A stretch of DNA of 64,000 nt from Charina bottae (lineage: Eukaryota; Chordata; Lepidosauria; Squamata; Charinaidae), in assembly GCA_023362775.1 (NCBI GenBank), contig JALMGJ010000006.1:14158501-14222500 (forward strand), read 5' to 3'. The notes under the pieces were generated by a model. That model made no database searches. It was given only the letters and a program-made list of their open reading frames with translations, and was not told where the DNA came from. Position numbers and translations under genes: made by a program. This document shows positions 11,106 to 20,339 of the stretch, piece after piece. Position 1 is the stretch's first letter. The number at the start of each line of letters is the position of its first letter.

Positions 11106-12200
11106 TGTTGTAGATTAAATCCACAAACCCATCTGCATCTACATTGCCTTTTGCTTTTTCTATATCTAAAGAAGAATGAGACTTAATTTCTACAACAGCA
11201 ATTTCAGTAGGAAGGTGAATGGAATCTGAAAGTCTAGCAATTAAAGGGACATTGAGCTGACGTAAGAAATGTCCTAGACTTCCATAATTGTCTTTAGTTA
11301 TGCACAACACTAAAATAGGCTGACCATATTTCCTTGAGAGGAAAACGGGACCATAACCTACCCACGGCTTGCCGGACAAAGTGGGCATGCTGGTGGGCGT
11401 GCATGCGGGCGTGCAGGCATGCAGGCGCGCATGTGTGGGCGCGTGTGCAGGCGTGTAGGTGTGCAGGTGCCCGTGCGTGGTAACTTCAAAAACAGGACAA
11501 AATGGATATTTTTCTTAAAATGACGGGACGGTCAGGAATTGTTTAGAAAACAGGACTGTCCCGTTCAAACTGGGAAGTACGGTCAGCCTACACTAAAAGC
11601 ATAATGTGGGGTTATATAAATAGTGTGTTGTCACAGAGTTCTTCATGGACTTGACGAAGAAGTTCCACAGCTTGAGCAGACCAAGAGGAATGTAACCAAA
11701 CACAGCAAAGCACTTCATGCTGATTGCAGAAAAGCAAAATCTGTAGCCAACTGGCCATAGGAAGTACCATAATATGAGCATCAGCAAATAGGATAAAATC
11801 TGAAGTAGGCAACTTCCAGGCAGTTGTGGACCTGTTTACCTACAGCTGGAAGCTGTCACAGAACTTAGAAGAAAAGAACAGTGTAGAGTGAGGTGAGATG
11901 CCAATAACAGAGCCATCTCGAATTTAGCAGGGTGTGATGGAGTACGTTAATTCTTTCCATGTCTGTGGCATGTTGGACATACATGGTGAGACAAAAAAAG
12001 CCATTGCCAAAAGGAAGATTGCTCTACCATGAGTGCAGTTGGTACTGTAGCATGAACACCAACAGGTAATCCTTGGGCTACAGGATCCAAAGCTGTAGAA
12101 AAATAAACTAAGGGACATTGATTAGTGCCGTAATGTTGAATAAGATCTGCTGCTGTTGTGCCATCATGCTCATGACAGAATAAAGAGAAAGGCTGCATGG
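11106..12200 (-). pseudogene. ERV RT-connection and RNase H remnant
   Basis: Around 12198-11947 the minus strand shows the end of RT and the connection: the LDPVAQGLP block, followed by an alanine/leucine-rich helix. At about 11690 the short SSWSAQAVELL block is the RNase H segment around its catalytic Glu region. After the hAT insertion (11316-11590), 11307-11106 continues with the RNase H C-terminus (AVVEIKSHSS, GNVDAD), the His/Asp region. Stops separate the pieces, so no active enzyme remains. Origin from a retroviral pol gene is secure; an intact RNase H is not. Confidence 0.7.
11316..11590. mobile_element. hAT-type non-autonomous element, 275 bp
   Basis: Begins TAGGCTGACCATA and ends TACGGTCAGCCTA, an inverted terminal repeat shared with the 429 bp element at 59898-60326. 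It is flanked by a perfect 8 bp duplication CACTAAAA (11308-11315 and 11591-11598), the size made by hAT transposases. There is no transposase frame. The interior includes an alternating purine/pyrimidine GC-rich tract at 11380-11480. It sits inside the retroviral RNase H remnant, so it inserted after the retrovirus. Confidence 0.9.
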
Positions 12201-12544
12201 TCTGGCAGACCTAGAGCAGGTACAGATAGTAGGTGTCACTGTAGAGTAAAAAAGCAGAAGACCGTATAAAGGACATCTCCTTTAAGCGAGCCATTTAATC
12301 AAAGTAATCTGGAATCCATAGGTGGCAAAAAAACACCAAGCCCAAAAAAGGCACTTTATTCCCATACATTTGTGGGTAGGGTAAGGAGAGAGATAGCTTC
12401 AATACATTGGGAAGACAAATGCTTGGTCCCTGGAGAGAGAATATGCCACAGATAAGTTACCTCCTGCTTGTAGTTAAAGTTTGGCTTTGGAGACTTTGCA
12501 TCCATGATGAACTAAATGTAGCAATAAAGCTTTCAGGTCTAAAC

Positions 12545-12632
12545 CAGTGTTTCTCAACCTCAGCACCTTTAAGATGTGTAGTCTTCAACTCCCAGAATTC
12601 CCCAACCAGCATGGGAGTCATAAATGTCATAG
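12545..12632 (+). mobile_element. half of a palindromic hAT-like MITE
   Basis: CAGTGTTTCTCAACC, then CCTTTAAGATGTGTAG and CTTCAACTCCCAGAATTCCCC, match the left arm of the palindromic element at 33347-33471. The right arm is lost. It lies next to the retroviral RT catalytic region. Confidence 0.75.
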
Positions 12633-12639
12633 GATGGGC

Positions 12640-12960
12640 TGGCCATTAAGGATCCTCAACATATTGTGTTAGACCCACCCACCTGGAAATTTGTTTCTAA
12701 ATTCTTCCTCAAGGTAGCACTAGACCAAGTTGATGATTTTGAATATCCCTGCAGAGAATGAATCCATGTTAATTGTTCTTCATCAAAAGTGAAAGTAAAC
12801 AAGTACTGTGAGGCAAATAAATTGGCATGGAGAAGAAATCTGAACACAAAACAACTACAGTAAAATGAGTAGCATTAGATAGAACTTAGAAAAAAATAGT
12901 AGCAGGATTTGAATAGGTTGGATCATTTGACTGATTTTGCACAGATCATGTGCAAGGCAT
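12640..12960 (-). pseudogene. ERV reverse-transcriptase core remnant
   Basis: The minus strand at 12847-12656 reads through the RT palm: an SQYLFTFTF block, then QLTW, LQGYSKS and ATLRKNL, matching the order between RT motifs B and C. The catalytic box follows in a shifted frame at 12652-12663, where the codons spell Tyr-Val-Glu-Asp: the first catalytic Asp is replaced by Glu. That substitution and the frameshift both indicate a dead enzyme. A hAT-like half element lies immediately downstream. Confidence 0.7.
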
Positions 12961-13199
12961 CAGATAGTGGTGTGTCCCTCTAGGGTAGACTTGGGGACAC
13001 CTAGAATTGGAAAGTTGCATATGGGCTGGAAGTTGAAATCAAAACTCTCTGTTGCTTCATAGATTGAATGATAGGACAAAGTCCCTTAATCACAGCCTGT
13101 CACTGAGAATATTGTGAGACTTGGTAAAACAGCATTAGGTTTCAATGTCACACTAACAGGAGCAGCTGAAGAATCAAACCACAGCCAGTTGAATCTGAA

Positions 13200-13600
13200 G
13201 CCCATGATGAGTCTGGCTAGTCCTATAGAAATGCTGGTAAGATTTAATTTATTCCAGAGTAGTACTTACAGTCAGATGTAATGCCTGATTCCCCATCTTT
13301 TCTGGCATTTCTAGAAACAGTGGATCCTGAGTACAATAGGTAAGAGCACCTAGCTTACATAAAATATCATGCCCAAGATATTGAAATATAAGTTAGTACC
13401 CAGCAAAAATGAGTGATCTGTTGTGAATGGACCCATTAATAGGGTGGAAATACAAGAAGTAAGCATTCCTTCCAGTTCCTGAGCAGAAGTTTTAAGGCCA
13501 GGCTGGGTCACTTGTTTAGATGAAGTCTTTGTTAAAGTGGAACATGAAGCTCCAGTGTCAGTTTAAAAAAGAGAATCAGTTCCATTCACTTTACACACAA
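13200..13600 (-). pseudogene. ERV aspartic protease remnant
   Basis: The catalytic Asp-Thr-Gly-Ala box is encoded on the minus strand at 13548-13559, followed by the usual Ser and a hydrophobic/Thr-rich stretch. A stop lies just upstream of the box and further stops follow. The position between nucleocapsid (13735-13783) and RT (12960) is what gag-pro-pol order predicts. Confidence 0.6.
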
Positions 13601-13734
13601 GTTGATCATCAATGGCTCATATTAGTGGCAAAAGGCAATTTGAAGGACCTTATGCTTGTTGCAAGTCCAGCTGTCCTGGTGTATTGTAAAGGACAGACCA
13701 TTAGATTGCAAGGCAAAGGAACAAAATTATTTCC

Positions 13735-14345
13735 AAAGGCACATCACCAATGAATGTCCCATGTTCCCTCAATTAAAACATTCAGAGTTTATATTTTCCA
13801 CTTTAGTAGGAAGTTCCAGATGTTTCTGTCACAAACTGCCTATAAATAAAGGCTTTTCCTGAGGTTGATCAAGCTGAGACAATTGGAAAGCTAATAATTT
13901 TTCTTGCTTTTTTCCCCTTTTCTCCTCATTGCTATGTTTACAAACATGTGTAGCATATTTGAGAAGATGATTAGGGGTCTCCATCTCCCATCCCACGGCC
14001 AAAGCCCATGCCTTCTCTTTAATCCAGGGGAGGAGGCCATTTGCAAGGACAGTTGAAACCTGATAAGGAACATTTTCAAGTGGCTTGTTAACACCTGAAT
14101 GTTGGTTGACAAGTTCAATAAGTCACTCAGAATAATCTGAAGGTCTTTCATCTTCTTCTTTTTGGCAAGCTAATGCTTCACTCCCATCAGGTTGGGGAGG
14201 AAAGCAAATACAAACAACCTCTTTAAGTGCATTAAGGCAGTCTACAAATCCATTGTCATCAAGGGGTACATACTGTATGCTTCCCCAATTTACTTTCTCA
14301 CACAAGAGGGAGTGTTTTCCTAGGCTAAGAATACCATTTAAAAGA
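13735..14345 (-). pseudogene. ERV capsid C-terminus and nucleocapsid remnant
   Basis: The minus strand carries a capsid-like helical region, including a QKEEDERPSDY block near 14150 that resembles the conserved C-terminal capsid segment of gamma-type gag. It ends in a CCHC zinc knuckle at 13738-13781. In that knuckle the first Cys, His and last Cys keep the C-x2-C-x4-H-x4-C spacing, while the second Cys codon is TGA, a stop. Other stops and frameshifts lie between. The upstream half of the capsid is separated by a BovB insertion (14420-14770). Confidence 0.65.
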
Positions 14346-14419
14346 TAAGCAACATCCTCATAAACTGGCCAAATGCAGAAATAATGATAACTATTTTTTC
14401 CAGCCAGTACTGGGGGAAA

Positions 14420-14770
14420 TGTCTATACTCCATACTCCAGGAAATACTCCATACCTCAGGAAATAAATACTCCATACTCCAGGAAATCAAGCCAGACTGC
14501 TCACTTGAGGGAATGATATTAAAGGCAAAACTGAAGTACTTTGGCCACATAATGAGAAGACAGGATACCCTGGAGAAGAAGCTGATGCTAGGGAAAGTGG
14601 AAGACAAAAGGAAGAGGGGCCGACCAAGGGCAAGATGGATGGATGATATTCTGGAGGTGATGGACTCGACCGTGGGGGAGCTGAGGATGGTGACGGCCGA
14701 CAGGAAGCTCTGGCGTGGGCTGGTCCATGAAGTCGCAAAGAGTCGGAAGTGACTGAATGAATAAACAACA
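14420..14770 (+). mobile_element. BovB (RTE) LINE, 5'-truncated 3' end
   Basis: Encodes the BovB C-terminal block (LQEIKPDCSLEGMILKAKL, YFGHIMRRQDTLEK, LMLGKVED, GRPRARWMDDI) and ends in GAATGAATAAACAACA, the family terminus here. It is flanked by ACTGGGGGAAA-like duplications (14409-14419 and 14771-14781, one G more), so it inserted into the retroviral gag. Its first 70 bp hold three near copies of the phrase CTCCATACTCCAGGAAAT (with TACCTCAGG variants), a local amplification at the truncation point. Confidence 0.92.
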
Positions 14771-14781
14771 ACTGGGGGGAA

Positions 14782-15320
14782 AAAGGTGGGTCTTTTCTCT
14801 AATTTAGGCATGGAATTTGTGAGTGAAACTAAATCAGAAGGACTCCCAGGATAATGAGTATTATGTAAGCTACTTCCCACAACAACATGTCATAAAGGAG
14901 CCAACAAGGTGATGGCAGGGTGGGGTTGACAATGAAGGAGAATTCTTGGGGCCAGGTTAAAAGCCCCTAACCCAAATACATCTTTCCAGGAAAAACAAAA
15001 CACTGGCTCATCTACATGGTGTCAAATTCAGCAACTACCCCATTATAAAAGCATTTTCCCAGGAAGACCACACTGTCAGCTGAGCTATAGGACATTTAGA
15101 AGGCCAAGGAATGCTGATTAAATGCTGGGAGGTGAGCAATGCTCTTGGAAAAGAAAGTAATCCCCTAGAAAGAAACTAGGTTGATGACATACTGCCTCTT
15201 TGTTCTTTCAAAACCCCATTGTCTTTGAAGTCCTGTTCCATTACTTCATAGTTATATCCTAATGTCCTCACTAGGCACATGATGTGCTAAATCCAATAAA
15301 ATGCCTGGTAACTCCATAGA
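14782..15320 (-). pseudogene. probable ERV gag segment upstream of the BovB insertion
   Basis: The minus strand continues the gag frame with a DLVSLTNSMPKLEKRPTFF stretch ending at the BovB target duplication, consistent with a capsid N-terminal region. From 14900 to 15320 nothing specific is recognised. Assignment rests on continuity with 13735-14345. Confidence 0.4.
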
Positions 15321-15321
15321 A

Positions 15322-15564
15322 CAGGGTTTCTAAACCAGGGTTGCATGGAACCCTAGGGTTCCGCGAGAGGTCACTAGGGGTTCCCTGGGAGATCACAATT
15401 TATTGTTAATATATATATATATATATATATAGGCCTACACATGAAACAACTGTAATAATTTTTTAACTTCTGGCCTATATTTGAGCCTAAATGTGCAAGG
15501 GTTCCCCAAGGCCTGAAAAATATTTCAAGGGTTGCTCCAGGGTCAAAAATTTGAGAAAGGCTCT
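15322..15564. mobile_element. hAT-like non-autonomous element, ~243 bp
   Basis: Starts CAGGGTTTCTAAACCAGG and ends CAAAAATTTGAGAAAGGCTC, an imperfect inverted pair of hAT style (CAGGGTTTCTCAACC type). Inside, phrases GGGTTCC...GAGAGGTCAC and GGGTTCCCC recur. An AT dinucleotide run occupies about 15406-15431. I see no convincing 8 bp flanking duplication. Confidence 0.7.
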
Positions 15565-15670
15565 CTGTCTACTCACATGTATATTCTAATTTGCACAAGT
15601 CTATAAAGAGAGACAGTAACACAACCCATCTTTAGACTTGTCTTGCCTCCAGTGCTGTTAATAAACCAAC

Positions 15671-16693
15671 TTATTTATTTGTATTTATTTTATTTATTTT
15701 CTATCCCTCCTTTATTATTTTTATAAATAACTCAAGGCAGCAAACATACCTAATACTCCTTCTTCCTCCTATTTCTCCAGAAAAGGAGATTGTTACCTTG
15801 TCATGGTGCTGGAGCTTGAGCACCTCAATGATGCCATGCACTAAACCGTGAAGAAACACCCAAGACAGGAAGGTCATGGCAGAGAGGTCAGAGTAAATAT
15901 GATCCCTGGGGAAGGTAAAGGAAACCCACCCCAGTATTCTTGCCGCGAAAACTAAATGGATCAGTACAACCAGAGATATGTTGGTATACCATCAGAAGAT
16001 GGGACTCCCAGGTCGGAAGATAGTCAAAATGCTACTGGGGAGGAACAGAGGATAAGTTCAAGTAGCCCCAGATGTGATGACGCAGTTAGCTCAAAGCCAA
16101 AAGGACGGCTAGCAGCCGACGGTGCTGGTGGCGAACAACGAATTTGATGTTCTAAAGATCAACACACCATAGGAACCTTGAATGTAAGATCTATGAGCCA
16201 CAGCAAATTGGATGTGGTTATTGGTGAGATGTCAAGATTAAATATAGACATTTTGGGTGTCAGTAAACTGAAATGGACTGGAATGGGCCCCTTCACATCA
16301 GATGACCACCAGAAGTCACAAAGAGTCGGAAGCGACAAAACCTTCTATTTTCCCCACAAAAACAACCCTATGAGGTGAGTTGGGCTGAGAGACAGACTGG
16401 TCCAAGGTCACCCAGCCAGCTTTCATGCCTAAGGCGGGACTAGAACTCTCAGTCTCCTGGTTTCCCATTGGCTCCTTCCTAGGGCTGAGAGACAAGGACT
16501 GGCCCAAGGTCACCCAGCCAGCTTTCATGCCTAAGGCGGGACTAGAACTCTCAGTCTCCTGGTTTGCCATTGGCTCTTTCCTAGGGCTGAGAGACAGGGA
16601 CTGGCCCAAGGTCATCCAGGTGGCTTTCATGCCTTAGGCAGAACTAGAACTCACAGTCTCCTGGTTTAACCTTAACCACTAGACTAAACTGTG
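15671..16693 (-). mobile_element. CORE-type SINE with three 102 bp modules, split by BovB
   Basis: Antisense SINE. Head at the right (A-box-like CTAGTGGTTAAGG on the minus strand near 16680). The middle is repeated: the phrase CCATTGGCT recurs at 16465 and 16567, 102 bp apart, and each unit contains GGGCTGAGAGACA, CAAGGTCA(C/T)CCAG, GACTAGAACTC and CTGGTTT. Three unit copies are present, the outermost partial. The L2-like tail (TTGAGTTATTTATAAAAATAATAAAGG on the minus strand) is at 15671-15776, separated from the rest by a BovB insertion at 15779-16340. The copy at 41374-41716 has the same layout with two units. Confidence 0.88.
15779..16340 (+). mobile_element. internally deleted BovB LINE (5' region joined to 3' end)
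   Basis: Starts with a BovB-type 5' UTR (GTTACCTTGTCATGG..., CCCAGTATTCTTGCC), then the N-terminal part of the ORF and the start of the AP endonuclease (MDQYNQRYVGIPSEDGTP, NVRSM, DILGVSKLKWTGMG, SDDHQ). At about 16311 it jumps to AAGTCACAAAGAGTCGGAAGCGAC, the last bases of the BovB ORF. About 2.5 kb of EN and RT is therefore missing. The copy is flanked by CCTCCTATTTCTCC (15765-15778) and CCTTCTATTTTCC (16341-16353), a degraded target duplication inside a SINE tail, so it transposed in its shortened form or was deleted afterwards. Confidence 0.85.
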
Positions 16694-17090
16694 CTTCAAT
16701 GTACTGGTCTCTGGTTTAAAATGAACAACTTTGAGGGAAATATTTCCTATTTCAACAGCAGTATGCTCTTGGATTTGAAGCAGAATAAAATAACAAGGAA
16801 TCAAAATGAGTTTCTACATCAGTTTCTCTCAGCTCAATTGAATTAGCTGACGGCTCCTGAATTTTTAATTGACTGAAGTCTTTCTGAATCAGTTTTAACT
16901 TTTCCTCCAAGTTTCTATGACTAACCTGTTTACCTTTCCTTTACTAGGTTCCACTTCCCAAAACCCAAACACATCAACCATTCTCTGACCTTTACTTAAA
17001 CTTAACAGAACCTCCTCCAAATACTGAAGCTGTTCCAAATCAATGGTACCATTTGCTGGCCACTGCCTTGATGGATCTTTAGAAATATAA
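16694..17090 (-). pseudogene. probable ERV gag matrix-like remnant
   Basis: A minus-strand frame near 17090-16960 reads a WPANGTIDLEQLQYLEEVLL stretch, which resembles the Trp-Pro-x-x-Gly-(S/T)-(F/I) segment of gamma-type matrix domains. Stops interrupt it further on. It lies upstream of the capsid remnant in the same orientation. Nothing is recognised beyond 17090, so the 5' LTR and leader are missing or unrecognised; a short L2-like tail (GGTGGCTATATAAATTGAAT, 17107-17140) follows. Confidence 0.4.
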
Positions 17091-17393
17091 GCATGCTATT
17101 GTTGTGAATGGGTGGCTATATAAATTGAATATAATAAATTAGTATTTGGTTTATGGAACAGATGGGAAATGTGCATGAAATATAATAAGCTGGAGAATAG
17201 CCATATTTAATCTAAGGAAAGTGAGCCACTAAGGTTGGAAAAGTTGCTATGTCTGTTTTTAATTGGAACAGTATTAATTAAACCTAAATTACATCTTTTG
17301 AATAATTAGGTACATCACACCACAAATAACAATTAACACAGAAGCATACTGTACACCGAAGTTTTCTACTGCTCAGATTTATCTAATGGCATC

Positions 17394-17470
17394 TCCTTCC
17401 TTCCTTCCTTCCTTCCTTCCTTCCTTCCTTCCTTCCTTCCTTCCTTCCTTCCTTCCTTCCTTCCTTCCTT
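17394..17470. repeat. CCTT tetranucleotide microsatellite
   Basis: Nineteen uninterrupted CCTT units, the complement of the GGAA type at 8668. Confidence 0.95.
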
Positions 17471-17911
17471 GAATTTTTCAAAAGCAGGAGACATAATGAA
17501 GTAAGAAGTTTATTTTTCCTTTGTTTGAATTTTAACAGACCCTCTTTGCACCCAACTTAAGAAAAAGAAGACAATTTAGTGCTCAGAAAAAATCTCAGCA
17601 CAATATTAAACTGAGTGGGCCACTTTTACCCAGTACCATCTGATTTCCATACAATGTCTGCAGGGTTTTGTGCACTCCTAAAATGGTGTATGGAAATAGG
17701 TTATTATCTCTTCTACTGAGAGTAAGAAATATGTCCCTGGCAAAAGAATTTATATTCCAAATATCTATGAAATAAATACCCATTTCTGAAACCTTCCTGA
17801 AGCAATGCTTGAGTCTGATCTACCTTCCGCATATATGTGAGAATGAATAACTGTTAACTGTTCTGATTCAAACTGTCATGGGATCAAATTAATGAGAATT
17901 TAATGAGAATG

Positions 17912-19654
17912 GACTTCTGGTGGGGACATGGCAGACTAAACAGCTGTGCCCGTGGGCTTAGCGGGCAGAGCTGACAACAAAGCAATTTTTTTCGGGCTCA
18001 GGCAGGTTTTCCTGAAGCCTAGGAGTGTTCTACAGATAAAGGAAAACACCTGGAGACACCCCATCTGTCCTCCAGATGGCTGCTTGTAGCCAGAAGATCG
18101 CAAAGAGCATTTTGCATTCGACTGGTAAAGGCTAGCAGGCAGACGGGGACGTCATCATTTTCCAAGCCGCGCTGTAGCCTTAAAGGGACATTAAGACCAG
18201 CCACCCCATTTCTAAATCACCAAATTTATATATATATTTAAGTATGCGTACCCTAAGAGAGGCTTTCTACAGTATCGTTATTTTTGGGATTATTTTTAAA
18301 AATTCTTTTTTAAGTTTTGGATTTCATTCTCCTTCCAAATATTAAGGAGGATTGGGAGTAAACAATTGTCTTCCTGTTATTTTTGTTGCACTAAATTTGA
18401 AGATACTAGCATTTTCCTACACGTTGAATCGGCTGATTTGAACTTTCAGCTTTCTGTTTCTACTTTCCCTGGGGAACTGTCTGCTTATCTCACTCTCACT
18501 TTGTGTAAACACATTTTGGAACTTTTCCATATCTTCGGCTTTCGCTGGTTAAGCTCCTAGGGGGCGCCATAATCTACTGCGTGAGGCATGGAGGAGTTTA
18601 AACAGATTTTTTCTGACTTCCATCAAGATTTTAAACAGATTCTTTCTGACTTCTATCAAGCTTCTATGCAAGACATTTAGGACATTGTGGAAAATATGAG
18701 GTCTGAAATGCATCATTTGGTTCGGGATGTAGTGGATGAAACTGAGGAATTTAACAGTGAAAGAAATGTTTCTTCTAAGAGTGAGATCGGGATTTCTATT
18801 GAGATGCTGGATTAAGATTGGATAATGGAGTTGGAGAAATTTAAGGGAGAGAGAGATCTGCAAGCAACAGGTGAAATTGATTTTCTGGTGGAATGCCATG
18901 AAAAAGAAGGGGTCATTATGTATGGGAGGTTTTCTGAAGATAAGTTGGAATTTTTGAGGGGGGCAGTTGGGCTGTTCGATTTTTCTAAGAAAAACACTCA
19001 GTGCACATTGTGGGGATAGGTAAATGCTCTGGTTTATTTTGAAGTGGGATAAGGGTTTAAGAATATTTATCTGGATTGCTTTTAAGGTTTGGCTGATGTT
19101 ATTTGTCTTTAAGGATTTGGATTAAGATTATTAGGGTAAAATTCTTTGGTTTTGGGTTTATTAGGATTAAGATTATTAAAATTGTACTATTAAGTATAAT
19201 GGCAGACAATTTATGTGCTTTTTAGTTTGATTTTTATTATACTGTAGTAGACAGAAATGTATAGAATAGTAGTAGGAAGGGAATAATTAAATAAGTGCTA
19301 TCTTTTTTGGGGGGGGGAAGTTGTTTAGGAGGTTCATATGTTTTTTTTTTCTTTATTTCAATATAAGGGAAGGGAGTAACTGTATTTAATGATTTTTATA
19401 ATGTGCCAAAGTGGAATGATTTATAGAAATAACGTGGTTTTGGTTTAATATAGACTAAGAGATTGATTATGGAAAATTTTTGTATATCCTTGCTGTTAAA
19501 AGTCAGAAGTCACATCTGTCTGTAACTTTGAAAAAAAAACCAATTCTCTTGTTTTTTTCACATCTTTTTAGTTTTTCTTCTTTTGTGTAGTTTTTTGTTT
19601 TTTCATAGCTTACATCTTTATCTTCAAACTTAATAAAATTCTTATTTAAAAAAA
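17912..19654 (+). mobile_element. L1 derivative without ORF2 (half-L1), 1.74 kb, intact ends
   Basis: Begins GACTTCTGGTGGGGACATGG, a typical squamate L1 5' end, and ends with an AATAAAA signal plus A run. It is flanked by a perfect 18 bp target duplication GAGAATTTAATGAGAATG (17894-17911 and 19655-19672). Between lie a 5' UTR of about 670 bp, an ORF1-like remnant (18588-19018) and a T/A-rich 3' UTR with TTTAGGATTAAGATTATTA-type phrases. No endonuclease or RT motif is present. Because both ends and the duplication are complete, the element moved in this short form: a HAL1-like non-autonomous L1, or a single internally deleted copy. Confidence 0.85.
18588..19018 (+). pseudogene. L1 ORF1-like remnant
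   Basis: From the ATG at 18588 the frame reads MEEFKQIFSDFHQDFKQI, with an internal repeat of FKQI(F/L)SDF, then helical acidic sequence (VENMRSEMHHLVRDVVDE) suitable for a coiled coil, as expected of L1 ORF1. Stops follow near 18678 and 18812. The frame then stays open at 18825-19019 (MELEKFKGERDLQATGE...CTLWG). No RRM or CTD signature is clear. Not expected to make a full ORF1p now. Confidence 0.55.
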
Positions 19655-19674
19655 GAGAATTTAATGAGAATGTA

Positions 19675-20335
19675 GCTGCATGGGGGACATGGAATAAGCT
19701 TGGTTCATCACCCTTCACACATCATACTTCCCACACCCTTCCTCCCACTCCTTGCTTTCTTTACTTCTTCTGAGATCTGCCTAATCTTGTTCCATGTTGT
19801 ATTTTGTTGCATTTCATTTTATTTGGTGCAGGAATCACAACTGGTATGATAGACATATTGGGAATAGCCCAAAGCTTTAAATTGGGCCATTGTGTCCATG
19901 TTTGGAAGCAGTATTAAAATGAAATGAATCTGGGTTTCATCCTGCAGGAGAATGAGGAATTGATCCCTAGTTGCCTCAGTATTAAAGAAGAGTAGTAACA
20001 ACCCCATCTCCAATTCAAAAATCATCATGATTTTGCTTGGAGCTCTTTGGAGATTGACTTGGGTCAAGAATCTCATTTTGCAGAGGCATCCATGTATGTG
20101 TGCGTGTGTGTGTGTGAAAATTCAAGTTGGTGCCTGAATACACATGATAAAACCCTTTCTCCTTTTTTTTTTATACAAAGCAGGGCTTTGATCTCATGGC
20201 TACCATCTTGACTCGTTTTCACTATCCTCCCTAGAGGCAGCCCTGTTGTTTGGAGAAATTTATCAGCTATCACTGGTATGTCATTATAAGAAAATAAACA
20301 GCTATATACCTGAAAGTTTTTGACATCATTGGGGG
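19675..20335. other. unique DNA, no gene seen
   Basis: Non-repetitive; short TG tract at 20100-20116. Open frames at 19819-20076 (minus) have no family resemblance. Confidence 0.45.
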
Positions 20336-20339
20336 AAAC

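Larger units (their letters stand above)
11106..17090 (-). mobile_element. decayed endogenous retrovirus (gag-pro-pol) with nested insertions
   Basis: In minus-strand order a matrix-like region (about 17090-16694), capsid/nucleocapsid (14900-13735), protease (13600-13200), reverse transcriptase (12960-12640) and connection/RNase H (12200-11106) follow in retroviral gag-pro-pol order. I recognise no integrase, envelope or LTRs, so the copy is partial. Every segment has stops and frameshifts. Later insertions interrupt it: hAT elements at 11316-11590 and 15322-15564, a hAT-like half at 12545-12632, BovB at 14420-14770, and a SINE at 15671-16693 that itself holds BovB at 15779-16340. The RT/RNase H style is closest to gamma/epsilon-type retroviruses, but I would not place it further by eye. 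Confidence 0.75.

Noticed and set aside
11395..11475. A CpG island promoter
   Set aside because: Too short, and it lies wholly within a hAT-type element.
15779..16340. A spliced, retroposed BovB transcript
   Set aside because: The sequence at the junction has no GT donor in the intact copy (CACCAG followed by ATCTAC), so splicing does not explain the deletion.
16375..16693. A CRISPR array because of 102 bp spaced repeats
   Set aside because: The whole 102 bp unit is repeated, with no unique spacers, and the unit is the SINE core.
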